Shown: positions 1-7,632 of the stretch, piece by piece
Numbering within the stretch: the stretch's first letter is position 1
How the letters are laid out: every line of letters begins with the position of its first letter
Origin: Bacteroidaceae bacterium
GTDB lineage: Bacteria; Bacteroidota; Bacteroidia; Bacteroidales; Bacteroidaceae
Assembly: GCA_024398785.1 (NCBI GenBank)
Contig: JAKSIO010000001.1
Coordinates: 372,001 to 436,000, forward strand
Direction: 5' to 3'
DNA length: 64,000 bases
The notes under the pieces: generated by a model
The model's input: only the letters and a program-made list of their open reading frames with translations
Database searches by the model: none
What the model was told of the DNA's origin: nothing
Made by a program: the position numbers and the translations under genes

Positions 1-207
1 ATGTGGATCCCACTGGGTGTAGCTGCTATTGGTGGTATGATTTTCTCAACCTTGGTTACATTGGTGATCGTACCTTCATTATATTGCGTTACACAGGGTG
101 TATCCGTCAAGAAAGCACGCCGTAAGCATGCAAAACAGCTCAAACTGAATGCTTATTGGGAAGAGAATAAAAATGTGTTTATTTACGATAAGACAGCAAA
201 ACAATAA
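1..207 (+). CDS. RND-family efflux transporter, C-terminal fragment
   Basis: The reading frame is open from the first base of the window, so only the last 69 codons of a larger gene are seen. The residues include a small-residue-rich final membrane helix (GGMIFSTLVTLVIVPSLY) followed by a basic cytoplasmic tail. This matches the end of AcrB/CzcA-type RND pumps, where the last helix ends in a VxPSLY-like motif. The internal ATG at base 1 is not necessarily the start. The gene is followed after 12 bp by a small PII-like gene, an arrangement suggesting co-transcription. Assignment rests on the last helix only, so substrate and subfamily cannot be given. Confidence 0.75.
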   Translation: MWIPLGVAAIGGMIFSTLVTLVIVPSLYCVTQGVSVKKARRKHAKQLKLNAYWEENKNVFIYDKTAKQ

Positions 208-219
208 CTATCTGCAATT

Positions 220-513
220 ATGAAATCAGTTTTTATAGCATTTGACAGTGTTCATACTGAAACAATTATTGAATTGCTAACGCGTAACAACTGCCGCGGA
301 TTCTCAATGGTTGATTCAATGAAAGGCCGTGGAAGTGTTGACGGTGAACCGCATTTTGGTTCACACGCATGGCCAAGCATGTGCTCCGGTATAATCACTG
401 TTGTAGAAGACAAAAGGGTCGATACCCTGTTGTCGGCACTGAAGAAACTTGATGAGTCGGCTCCAAAACTCGGTCTGAGAGCTTTTGTATGGACTATTGA
501 ACAATCAATATAA
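220..513 (+). CDS. Small PII-like/DUF3240-type protein next to RND pump
   Basis: A 97-residue soluble protein without a signal peptide, starting at ATG 12 bp after the pump stop. Its pattern is an N-terminal beta strand (MKSVFIAF), a helix (TIIELLTRNN), a glycine- and histidine-containing loop (GEPHFGSHAWPSM), then strand-helix-strand (SGIITVVEDKRVDTLLSALKKL). This resembles the ferredoxin-like fold of PII/CutA-type proteins commonly found beside RND metal pumps. Regulation or trafficking for the neighbouring pump is an inference. The His and Cys residues in the loop could bind metal, but this is not shown. Confidence 0.5.
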   Translation: MKSVFIAFDSVHTETIIELLTRNNCRGFSMVDSMKGRGSVDGEPHFGSHAWPSMCSGIITVVEDKRVDTLLSALKKLDESAPKLGLRAFVWTIEQSI

Positions 514-515
514 CA

Positions 516-1397
516 ATGGAAATAAAAGTCGGCTCAACACCGCTGATCAAAATAGAACGCACCGCTTCCGCTTTGGAAGCAGGTGCGTTTTTTGGAAAGT
601 TTGAAGCTGCAAATCCTGCAGGCAGTATAAAAGACCGTGTTGCTCTTGAAATGATTCTTGATGCAGAGCAGCGCGGACTGCTCAAATCCGGTGCCACTAT
701 CATTGAACCAACAAGCGGCAATACCGGTATAGGTCTTGCGTATGTAGGTAAACTGAAAGGGTATAAGGTAATTCTTACAATGCCAGATTCAATGAGTATG
801 CAGCGCCGTACAATACTTATGAACTACGGTGCCGAACTGGTGCTTACTCCTGCAGCGGAAGGTATGTCCGGTTCTATTGCGGAGGCGGAACGCTTACGCG
901 CTTCTATCCCTGGTTCTATCATATTAGGCCAGTTTGACAATCCGGCCAATCCGCTGGCTCATTATAAAACTACCGGTCCCGAAATCTGGGAACAGACCTG
1001 TGGAAAAGTTGACTTGCTGGTTGCAGGAATAGGAACAGGAGGCACAATATCCGGAACGGCCCGTTTTCTTAAAGAGCAGAATCCTGCCATTACCGTAGTT
1101 GGTGTTGAACCTGCCTCAAGTCCGCTTCTGAGCAAAGGTACCGTGGGACAACATGCAATTCAGGGCATCGGACCTAACTTTGTGCCCAAAACTCTGGACA
1201 GATCACTGATTGATATTGTAGTAGATGTTACTGATTCACAGGCATTGGATACAACAGCATTGCTGTGGAACGAAAATATAAACGTTGGTTATTCCTCAGG
1301 AGCAGCTGTTTGGGCTGCAGCAAAAATTTTGAAAGAAAATTATGGCAAATATCAATGTCCCGTTGTAATTTTGCCTGACTCTAAAGACAGATATTGA
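516..1397 (+). CDS. cysM: PLP-dependent cysteine synthase
   Basis: A 293-residue fold-type II PLP enzyme forming L-cysteine from O-acetylserine and sulfide (or thiosulfate for the CysM branch). The PLP lysine is Lys39 in the motif NPAGSIKDR. The substrate loop TSGNTGIGLAY follows near residue 65, and the phosphate-binding loop GTGGTISGTARFL is near residue 175. The C-terminal SSGAAVWAA motif is present. The length is nearer to CysM than CysK, so the symbol is a choice between close relatives. It starts 2 bp after the preceding stop, and thiL begins 1 bp after its own stop, so these genes look translationally coupled. Confidence 0.88.
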   Translation: MEIKVGSTPLIKIERTASALEAGAFFGKFEAANPAGSIKDRVALEMILDAEQRGLLKSGATIIEPTSGNTGIGLAYVGKLKGYKVILTMPDSMSMQRRTILMNYGAELVLTPAAEGMSGSIAEAERLRASIPGSIILGQFDNPANPLAHYKTTGPEIWEQTCGKVDLLVAGIGTGGTISGTARFLKEQNPAITVVGVEPASSPLLSKGTVGQHAIQGIGPNFVPKTLDRSLIDIVVDVTDSQALDTTALLWNENINVGYSSGAAVWAAAKILKENYGKYQCPVVILPDSKDRY

Positions 1398-1398
1398 T

Positions 1399-2436
1399 AT
1401 GGATATTTCTCAGCTTGGCGAATTTGGACTGATAGACAAACTTACAGAGGATCTTAAACCTGCAAACAAGACTACTGTTTACGGTGTTGGAGACGATGCC
1501 GCTGTTCTTGAATACGGCAATCGCTGTACTCTTGTCACCACAGACATGCTCATGGAAGGTGTTCATTTTGATTTGACATACGTGCCATTGAAACATCTTG
1601 GTTACAAATCAGCCATTGTGAACATTTCAGACATATATGCAATGAACGGCAAACCTGAACAGATGACCTTGAGCATAGCTTTAAGCAAGCGCTTTTCTGT
1701 TGAGGATATGCAGGAGTTCTATGATGGAGTGCGTCTGGCCTGCAGCCGTCACGGAGTTGATCTGGTTGGAGGTGACACAACATCATCACTGACCGGTCTG
1801 GCTATATCCATTACCTGCATAGGCAGTGCAAACAAAGAAGATATTGTGTACCGTAACGGAGCCCATAACACAGATCTTATATGTGTGTCAGGAAATCTTG
1901 GTGCAGCGTACATGGGCCTGCAACTCCTGGAACGTGAGAAGTCTGTTTACTACAGTACCGAACACTCTGATAACGAACCGTTCAGTCCTGATTTTGCAGG
2001 AAAGGAATATCTTCTGGAACGTCAGCTCAAACCTGAAGCCCGCGGAGATGTTCTTGAAGAACTGCGTAAAGCCGGCATCCGTCCTACATCCATGATGGAT
2101 ATCTCTGATGGACTTTCAAGCGAATTGCTGCATATTTGCAAACAGAGCGGTTGCGGATGTGCAATTTATGAGGAACGTATTCCTGTGGACTATCAGACTG
2201 CTGTTATGGCTGAAGAATTCAATATGAATGTCTTTACATGTGCTCTTAACGGTGGTGAAGATTATGAACTTCTGTTCACCGTTCCTTTGACAGATTTTGA
2301 GAAAGTTTCACAGATAAAGGATGTCAAAGTTATAGGTCACATAACAAATGCGGACCAGGGACATGTGCTGATTACAAAAGACGGCCAGCAATTTGATTTG
2401 AAAGCTCAGGGCTGGCAGTCTAATTTGGACAAATAG
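1399..2436 (+). CDS. thiL: Thiamine-monophosphate kinase
   Basis: A 345-residue ThiL that phosphorylates thiamine monophosphate to the active cofactor thiamine diphosphate. Diagnostic motifs appear in order: GVGDDAAVL (29-37), TTDMLMEGVHF (about 47-57), NISDIYAMNGKP (about 75-86, metal-binding region), LVGGDTT (about 122-128), MDISDGLSSEL (about 232) and GGEDYELLF (about 283). It starts one base after the cysteine synthase stop. Its last 31 bases overlap the 3' end of lpxK on the other strand, so the two transcripts are complementary at their ends. Confidence 0.95.
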   Translation: MDISQLGEFGLIDKLTEDLKPANKTTVYGVGDDAAVLEYGNRCTLVTTDMLMEGVHFDLTYVPLKHLGYKSAIVNISDIYAMNGKPEQMTLSIALSKRFSVEDMQEFYDGVRLACSRHGVDLVGGDTTSSLTGLAISITCIGSANKEDIVYRNGAHNTDLICVSGNLGAAYMGLQLLEREKSVYYSTEHSDNEPFSPDFAGKEYLLERQLKPEARGDVLEELRKAGIRPTSMMDISDGLSSELLHICKQSGCGCAIYEERIPVDYQTAVMAEEFNMNVFTCALNGGEDYELLFTVPLTDFEKVSQIKDVKVIGHITNADQGHVLITKDGQQFDLKAQGWQSNLDK

Positions 2437-3467
2437 TCTGAGATATTCTCTCCAATAAAATCTACCTTGATAGGAACAACCCAAAGGTTTTCTGCAAAGG
2501 ACGGCAGTGTGTTGAAACTCCGTAGGCGTGCAGCATCCTTTTGTGTAGTAAAAACATATGTCTTTCCAACAGTGTTCTGTTTCAATATCTGATATCTGTT
2601 TTCTATCAGTGCAAGATCCTTGTCCGAGAAACGATGATGGTCAGCATATTGAATAACCTGAATATTATCTGTATGTTTTCTGAGTTTGTCTATGAGAACT
2701 GACGGGTTGGCTATGCCGGAAACCAGAAGAATTGAGTCTTTGTCTGAAACCCCGTCAAAACCGATAAGAGCGTTGCCGTTGAACTTTTCAAGATTCCTGT
2801 AAACAAAACGAGAAAACAGGATACTTGCACTTGTGTATTTTCGTAACATGTCTGTAACAGTGCCTGTATCCACATTCTCGGGGCATTTTGTAACAACAAC
2901 AATATCAGCGCGGCGGATTCCTTTTTTTGATTCCCGCAATCTCCCGGCAGGAATCAGTGAATCAAACAATATGAACCGGTTGAAATCTGTCAGCATGATA
3001 TTGACACCCGGCTTGACATAACGGTGCTGATACGCATCGTCCAGTATAACCATGTCAGGGTGCACACTTGCCAGAAGCGTATTAATGCCTTGTACACGGT
3101 TTTCGCAAACGGCTACAGTTATATCAGGATATTTGCAATAAATCTGAAAAGGTTCGTCTCCTATTGTTTCTGCATTGCAGCCGGCCTGTGCCAGTACAAA
3201 TCCTTTTGTGCGGCGCTTGTACCCACGGCTGAGTACGGCAATATGGTGTTTGTCCTTAAGAAGTTCAATAAGGTATTCAGTGTGCGGAGTCTTTCCCGTT
3301 CCGCCAACAGTGATGTTGCCTATATTGATAACAGGAACAGAGAATGCGGTTTCTTTTTTCAAGCTGCAGTCAAACATGAAATTTCTGATGCCGGTGGCAA
3401 TTCCGTAAATCCATCCGATAGGGGACAGTATATGGTTTTTTCTGAATTTTTGTGGCAGTACCGGCAT
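2406..3467 (-). CDS. lpxK: Tetraacyldisaccharide 4'-kinase (lipid A synthesis)
   Basis: A 353-residue LpxK that phosphorylates the 4' position of the lipid A disaccharide at the inner membrane. The N-terminus carries a hydrophobic membrane-associated stretch (about 11-33). It is followed by the P-loop GNITVGGTGKTP (50-61), which is typical of the family, and by the DDAYQHR motif in the middle of the protein. The start is the ATG at 3467. A TAACTTTG -7 element lies about 22 bp upstream. The gene converges on thiL and overlaps it by 31 bp, with no room for a separate terminator. Confidence 0.93.
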   Translation of the reverse strand: MPVLPQKFRKNHILSPIGWIYGIATGIRNFMFDCSLKKETAFSVPVINIGNITVGGTGKTPHTEYLIELLKDKHHIAVLSRGYKRRTKGFVLAQAGCNAETIGDEPFQIYCKYPDITVAVCENRVQGINTLLASVHPDMVILDDAYQHRYVKPGVNIMLTDFNRFILFDSLIPAGRLRESKKGIRRADIVVVTKCPENVDTGTVTDMLRKYTSASILFSRFVYRNLEKFNGNALIGFDGVSDKDSILLVSGIANPSVLIDKLRKHTDNIQVIQYADHHRFSDKDLALIENRYQILKQNTVGKTYVFTTQKDAARLRSFNTLPSFAENLWVVPIKVDFIGENISDYLSKLDCQP

Positions 3468-3488
3468 ATGAACTGTTAGTTATTTTTA

Positions 3489-3496
3489 CAAAGTTA
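3489..3496 (-). promoter_or_regulatory. -7 element upstream of lpxK
   Basis: On the minus strand this reads TAACTTTG, a full match to the Bacteroidota -7 consensus TAnnTTTG. It ends 22 bp before the lpxK ATG. No convincing -33 TTTG is seen at the usual spacing, so strength is unknown. Confidence 0.5.
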
Positions 3497-3652
3497 AAGT
3501 TATAGTTGTGAAATTGTCGCTTTTACAGTTAAAATGTTTGCTTTAACTTTTTTTTAAAGAGAAAAACTTTTCAAAAATATTGAGGAACGGAAAAATAATT
3601 GTAAATTGCACCCGATTTGTTGTGCACATGACTTAATACGTGCCATTTTTTC

Positions 3653-3740
3653 GGAAAGATGCTCGAGTGGTTGAAGAGGCACGCCTGGAAAGCGTGTAAA
3701 CGCCCAAAGCGTTTCCGGGGTTCGAATCCCCGCCTTTCCG
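3653..3740 (+). tRNA. tRNA-Ser (anticodon GGA)
   Basis: This is an 88-nt class II tRNA. The anticodon stem CACGC/GCGTG encloses the loop CTGGAAA, giving anticodon GGA (serine codons UCC/UCU). A long variable arm follows (AACGC / GCGTT). The T arm is CGGGG-TTCGAAT-CCCCG. The acceptor stem pairs GGAAAG with CTTTCC and the discriminator is G73, as expected for serine. CCA is not encoded. The seventh acceptor pair would be A3659 with C3733, a mismatch. Confidence 0.95.
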
Positions 3741-3796
3741 CATATTTTTTGAAATAAATTGAACTAAAATAATAATTAATTAAAAATCAAACAGAA

Positions 3797-4597
3797 ATGA
3801 AAAAGTTATTTGCATTCGTTGCAATTATGGGACTTGTTACTTTCGGCCTATCTCAGTCAGTAGTAGCTCAGGAAGCTGCTGAAGCTGCTTCAACAGAGCA
3901 GGTTGAAGAACAGAATGAAGAAGTTAGTTCATCTGCTTCAGTTGAAGAGGGTGAGAAGAGTCTTCACAAAAATCTTAAGATTAAATTTATTGAAGGTAGT
4001 GCAGGCTTCATGTCATTGGTTGCTATTGCCATGATTTTCGGTCTTGCTCTTTGCATTGAGCGTATTGTATTCTTGAGTCTTTCTGAAATCAATTCAAAGA
4101 AACTTCTTGAGGATATTCAGGAGGCTCTTTCAAAAGGTGACGTTGAAGGTGCAAAGAACCTTTGCCGTGATACACGTGGTCCTGTTGCTTCTATCTGCTA
4201 TCAGGGTCTTTTAAGAATTGACGAAGGTCTTGATACCGTTGAACGTTCTGTTGTATCTTATGGTAGCGTTCAGGCAAGTAACCTTGAAAAGAACCTGTCT
4301 TGGATCACATTGTTCATTGCAATGTCTCCGTCATTGGGATTCTTGGGAACAGTTATCGGTATGGTTCAGGCATTTGACGATATCCAGCGTGCAGGTGATA
4401 TTTCTCCTAAGATTGTTGCCGGCGGTATGAAGGTTGCGTTGATTACAACTATCTTCGGTATCATTGTTGCTTTGGTTCTTCAGGTATTCTACAACTACAT
4501 CCTGAGCAAGGTTGAAGCAATCAATTCTGATATGGAAGATTCTTCTGTAACATTGCTTGATATCATTCTTAAATACAATCTCAAGTATAAAAAATAA
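3797..4597 (+). CDS. exbB: MotA/TolQ/ExbB proton channel family protein
   Basis: A 266-residue inner-membrane channel subunit that uses the proton gradient to energise TonB or TolA. An N-terminal hydrophobic signal-like segment (about 1-24) is followed by a Glu/Ala/Ser-rich linker (about 25-55) not found in the short E. coli protein. Three TolQ-type membrane helices follow, near 70-95, 170-195 and 205-230. The conserved family segment LGFLGTVIGMVQAF lies near residues 181-194. It heads an operon with a small membrane protein and two ExbD genes (gaps of 2-19 bp). Whether it serves TonB or Tol functions cannot be decided from this window. Confidence 0.9.
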   Translation: MKKLFAFVAIMGLVTFGLSQSVVAQEAAEAASTEQVEEQNEEVSSSASVEEGEKSLHKNLKIKFIEGSAGFMSLVAIAMIFGLALCIERIVFLSLSEINSKKLLEDIQEALSKGDVEGAKNLCRDTRGPVASICYQGLLRIDEGLDTVERSVVSYGSVQASNLEKNLSWITLFIAMSPSLGFLGTVIGMVQAFDDIQRAGDISPKIVAGGMKVALITTIFGIIVALVLQVFYNYILSKVEAINSDMEDSSVTLLDIILKYNLKYKK

Positions 4598-4616
4598 TTG
4601 GTAAACCACTATTGAA

Positions 4617-5102
4617 ATGAAAAAACTAAGTGCTTCTTCATTAGTATTATGGGCACTGTTGTCTCTGTCTATGATAGTACTGATCATATTCTACTGCGTA
4701 GGATTCGGTAATCAGGACACATTCAATGGTGAACAGTATACGGCACCGCAAAATACAGGCCTGCTTATTGTATGGATGTATATTATGGTGATTTTATGTA
4801 TCGGTTCAGTTTTCGGTTTTGCTATTTATAAGGTCATATATAATGCAAAGCATAAAGCTTCCGCAAAAATCAAAGCAATTGACTGGGCAGGTCCCACACT
4901 GCTTGCTACTCTTGTTATTATTGTTATTTCTATGCTCTGTGCTAGCAGTACACCAATTCGCATTGGTGGTGACATCCTTGTTGACAATACATTCGATTTG
5001 AAGCTTACTGACACTTGTCTGTACTCAATCTATGTTTTGCTGATTGCCGCCGTTCTTGCTACTGGTGCTGCTATGACAGGTTTGTTTAAGTCAAAAAAAT
5101 AA
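4617..5102 (+). CDS. Four-helix inner-membrane protein of the exbB-exbD operon
   Basis: A 161-residue, very hydrophobic protein of unknown function with about four predicted membrane spans, near residues 8-28, 43-70, 90-110 and 136-156. No catalytic motif or signal peptidase site stands out. It sits between the proton channel gene and the two ExbD genes with short spacing (19 and 15 bp), so it is most likely an accessory part of the same energy-transduction complex. That role is inferred from position only. Confidence 0.6.
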   Translation: MKKLSASSLVLWALLSLSMIVLIIFYCVGFGNQDTFNGEQYTAPQNTGLLIVWMYIMVILCIGSVFGFAIYKVIYNAKHKASAKIKAIDWAGPTLLATLVIIVISMLCASSTPIRIGGDILVDNTFDLKLTDTCLYSIYVLLIAAVLATGAAMTGLFKSKK

Positions 5103-5117
5103 GGAAATAATAAGAGT

Positions 5118-5723
5118 ATGAAAGGTAATAGAAAAGTTCCCGGACTGAATTCCTCATCCACAGCGGATATATCTTTTATCCTGCTCATATTCTTTCTTGT
5201 AACCACTTCAATGGATACGGATATGGGTATTACCCGCCGTTTGCCGGAGTGGCAACCGAATGCTCAAGAAGAAGAGGCTAAGGTTAAGGAACGTAATCTT
5301 TTGATTGTCAAGGTCAACTCTGATAATGAAATCCTTGTACGCAAGGATGTTATCAAGATTACAGAGCTTAAGGACATTGCCAAGGAATTCATAGCAAATC
5401 CTGAAAACAAGGATAATCTTCCTGCAAAAGAAGAGTATGAGATTCCCGGCTTTGGAACTGTTGTTACAACAACCAAGCATGTAATTTCTTTGCAGACTGA
5501 CGGTGACACACAGTACGAGATTTATTTTAAAGTTCAAAACGAGCTGAGTAGAGCCTATAATGAATTAAGAGACGAATGGTTGTTTGAGCAGTATCACAAA
5601 CATTCCCGCGATTTTGCCGAGGATGCTGATGAAATTGTTTATGCAAAGGGTATGTATCCGTCAAAGATTTCAGAGGCAGAACCAAGACAATATGGTGCAG
5701 CCAATATCCAATATGCTGAATAA
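5118..5723 (+). CDS. exbD: ExbD/TolR family biopolymer transport protein (first copy)
   Basis: A 201-residue ExbD/TolR protein. It has a short cytoplasmic N-terminus with the family signature LNSSSTADISFILLIFFLVTT: the Asp sits at the start of the single membrane helix (about 15-32) and takes part in proton use. A periplasmic domain follows. It is longer than E. coli ExbD (about 140 residues) because of a C-terminal extension rich in Glu, Arg and Tyr. The next exbD begins 2 bp after its stop. Confidence 0.9.
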   Translation: MKGNRKVPGLNSSSTADISFILLIFFLVTTSMDTDMGITRRLPEWQPNAQEEEAKVKERNLLIVKVNSDNEILVRKDVIKITELKDIAKEFIANPENKDNLPAKEEYEIPGFGTVVTTTKHVISLQTDGDTQYEIYFKVQNELSRAYNELRDEWLFEQYHKHSRDFAEDADEIVYAKGMYPSKISEAEPRQYGAANIQYAE

Positions 5724-5725
5724 GT

Positions 5726-6199
5726 ATGAGTAAGTTTACAGGTAATAAAAAACGTGAGATGCCGGAGTTGAACACTTCTTCACTTCCTGACCTGATATTC
5801 TCTGTATTGTTCTTCTTTATGATGGTAACTTCCATGCGTGAAGTTACGCTTAAGGTTGTAATCAATCAGCCGGCAGGTACGGAAATTGAGAAACTGGTTA
5901 AGAAATCCAGAGTAACTCACATATACATAGGCACTCCTACAAAGGACTACCGTTCACAGTTAGGTCCTGGTACACGTATTCAGCTTGACGATGATTTTGC
6001 GGAAGTAGGTGCTGTGCAGGACTTTGTTATTGGCGAACGCAAAAACATGGCCGAGCGTGACCAACCTTATATGCAGGTTTCCATGAAGATTGATAACGAT
6101 ACTCACATGAATATCGTTACAGATGTAAAGCAGGAACTGCGTAAGGCTTGGGCTTTGAATATTGTTTATTCATCAAAGAAAACAAATCGTGTAGAATAA
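5726..6199 (+). CDS. exbD: ExbD/TolR family biopolymer transport protein (second copy)
   Basis: A 157-residue ExbD paralogue with the same N-terminal layout: MPELNTSSLPDLIFSVLFFF, with the conserved Asp at the start of the single membrane helix. Its periplasmic part differs from the first copy, suggesting a heteromeric ExbD pair. It is the last gene of the operon and is followed 20 bp later by a strong intrinsic terminator. Confidence 0.9.
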   Translation: MSKFTGNKKREMPELNTSSLPDLIFSVLFFFMMVTSMREVTLKVVINQPAGTEIEKLVKKSRVTHIYIGTPTKDYRSQLGPGTRIQLDDDFAEVGAVQDFVIGERKNMAERDQPYMQVSMKIDNDTHMNIVTDVKQELRKAWALNIVYSSKKTNRVE

Positions 6200-6219
6200 C
6201 AATTCAAATCATATTGAAA

Positions 6220-6250
6220 AAAAGAGGTAACCAAATCGGTTACCTCTTTT
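6220..6250 (+). terminator. Intrinsic terminator of the exbB-exbD operon
   Basis: The arms AAAAGAGGTAACC and GGTTACCTCTTTT pair perfectly around a 5-nt loop and merge into a T tract on the + strand. The A tract on the left means the structure also works on the minus strand. The right half is part of the 31-bp direct repeat at 6233-6263 and corresponds to the end of folA, so this was probably once a shared bidirectional terminator between exbD and folA. Confidence 0.9.
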
Positions 6251-6263
6251 TTTGTAGTGTTAT
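6233..6263. repeat. 31-bp direct repeat, left copy (island boundary; folA 3'-end duplicate)
   Basis: This 31-base segment is identical to 15456-15486, where it forms the last seven codons and stop of folA plus a few bases beyond. Read on the minus strand, the left copy still encodes ITLQKKR-stop but is cut off from any folA body. It marks the left boundary of the accessory island and looks like one of two attachment-site or target-duplication copies. Confidence 0.85.
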
Positions 6264-6304
6264 TTAATAATAGATAAAAAATATATTGTTTTTTTTACAC
6301 ATCG

Positions 6305-6336
6305 TTTGGTAATAAATAGGTAATTGTTTATATTTG
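6305..6336 (+). promoter_or_regulatory. Consensus Bacteroidota promoter at island left end
   Basis: A -33 TTTG (6305-6308) and a -7 TATATTTG (6329-6336) are separated by exactly 20 bp, the preferred geometry for the Bacteroidota housekeeping sigma factor. A start near 6342 would give a leader of about 400 nt before the first island gene, or a separate small RNA. Confidence 0.5.
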
Positions 6337-6537
6337 TAAAATAAGTTTAATGTTTGCATTATTATTACAATAATGGTAAAGATTGAATTGTATAATTCAT
6401 AACTAGTGGTGAAATTTTTTTTATGAAACAAATAGACTATTTCTGTCATACCTATGTTGTGTTCATTATGTGTAGACACATTTTCAATATAGAAAACAAA
6501 TTTGTATTACCTTAACTTAATAATTGAAATGTGTTAT

Positions 6538-6603
6538 ATGATGAAAAATGTGCGAAAATTAGCTTTTGCCAGGCATTCACATATTATGTCGTATGTATAC
6601 TAA
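6538..6603 (+). CDS. Possible 21-residue peptide ORF in island leader
   Basis: A short frame starts with two ATG codons and ends at TAA; the residues are basic and His-containing (MMKNVRKLAFARHSHIMSYV and one more Tyr). No ribosome-binding site stands out and I recognise no family. It may be a leader peptide, a decayed gene start or chance. Confidence 0.15.
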   Translation: MMKNVRKLAFARHSHIMSYVY

Positions 6604-6706
6604 ATGTGTAATTAAAACCATTGTGCCGGCATAGACGCTTGTTCAATAAAGTCATGTAGAGTTCATTTTGTCTTTAGTCAGTTCAGTCAAAAGCAACAGT
6701 TATATG

Positions 6707-6714
6707 TACTTTTG
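6707..6714 (+). promoter_or_regulatory. -7 element before first island gene
   Basis: TACTTTTG matches TAnnTTTG and lies 26 bp before the ATG at 6740. The -33 region has no clear TTTG at about 20 bp, so this may be a regulated or weak promoter. Confidence 0.4.
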
Positions 6715-6739
6715 TGAAGTATTATTTTAAGTAACTATT

Positions 6740-7624
6740 ATGAAAGAACTGACAAAACAAAAATTCATAAAAACAAAAATGAATAAGATAAAACAATTAT
6801 TATTAGGCTTGTTGTGTGCAATATTTGTAACTAGTTGTTCTAGCGATGCCTACAATTTTGAAGATGGTGATGGTATGGCATATGTCATTGCTGATTCCAA
6901 AGAATACCACGAATATGTGAAGGCCTTAATCAATCTGAATAATGCAGAAGCTGTTTGTAATACAAAAATTTATGGCACTAGAACGGTGTATTCCGATGGA
7001 ACTGTTGTAAATAATCTTGATTCCGTTAGTATGATGGAAGATAGGAATGAAGTGGTGTTAATGAAAAAAATAGTTGATATTGTATATAGCCAATTAGTGG
7101 AATCATATCCGTATTTTAATTCTTTTTCAAATGATGTTAAAATTATGATGTATAATGTGGCGCTATCATCTAATAAAGATTTACAGAAACTCGATTCCAA
7201 GAATCCACTCAAAAAGTATTTTACACGAGTTGGTGTAAATATGAATGACGCACAAATTATACAATGTCAACTAGCGAATTCTCGATATGCTTTATCCTCT
7301 GTAGTCTATTCAAGTGAGACAGCTGTAATAGAGGCTTGTAGGCAGCTTGGTGAAAAAGTAAAAGTTGAAGTTGGTGGTTATGTATTTAATGATGGATCTG
7401 GATTGTTAATTACTGACATTGAGGGAACGCAAGCTACTAAAACATCAATGAATATGCCTTATGTTGAGTGTAAATATAGTTTTCATTATCACCCTAGTAT
7501 GTATGGAAATACAAAGCAGTCGGATGCAGATAGATCGTATCAAAATTCAGCCCCCAAAAATGGAAACTCAAAACAGGGAATGATGATAGTAACTAGCGAT
7601 CATGGTTGTGTATATTATAACTGA
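6740..7624 (+). CDS. Island lipoprotein of unknown function
   Basis: A 294-residue frame. The second ATG at 6779 gives a cleaner lipoprotein signal (MNKIKQLLLGLLCAIFVTSC, lipobox VTSC, Cys20 counted from that start) and is the more likely start. The residues after the Cys are acidic (SSDAYNFEDGDG), resembling surface-export signals of Bacteroidota lipoproteins. The body has no motif I recognise. It ends in a region with His, Asn and Gly residues (FHYHPSMYGN) and a Ser/Asn-rich stretch. It is the first gene of the island operon, 8 bp before the next gene. Confidence 0.65.
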   Translation: MKELTKQKFIKTKMNKIKQLLLGLLCAIFVTSCSSDAYNFEDGDGMAYVIADSKEYHEYVKALINLNNAEAVCNTKIYGTRTVYSDGTVVNNLDSVSMMEDRNEVVLMKKIVDIVYSQLVESYPYFNSFSNDVKIMMYNVALSSNKDLQKLDSKNPLKKYFTRVGVNMNDAQIIQCQLANSRYALSSVVYSSETAVIEACRQLGEKVKVEVGGYVFNDGSGLLITDIEGTQATKTSMNMPYVECKYSFHYHPSMYGNTKQSDADRSYQNSAPKNGNSKQGMMIVTSDHGCVYYN

Positions 7625-7632
7625 AATTCGTA

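Larger units (their letters stand above)
6264..6739. other. AT-rich non-coding left end of island
   Basis: About 475 bp without a convincing gene. It holds the consensus promoter at 6305-6336, a small palindrome ATGTGT-AG-ACACAT (6468-6481), a possible 21-codon ORF (6538-6603) and a -7 match (6707-6714) just upstream of the first island gene. No recombinase fragment or terminal inverted repeat matching the right end is visible. Confidence 0.5.

Noticed and set aside
5527..5865. Minus-strand frame opposite the two exbD genes
   Set aside because: It is a shadow of conserved coding sequence, without motif or ribosome site.
6264..6480. Minus-strand open frame at the island left edge (about 71 codons)
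   Set aside because: It is very AT-rich with runs of Ile, Asn and Phe, its end lies in the repeat boundary, and it has no start signal or family likeness.
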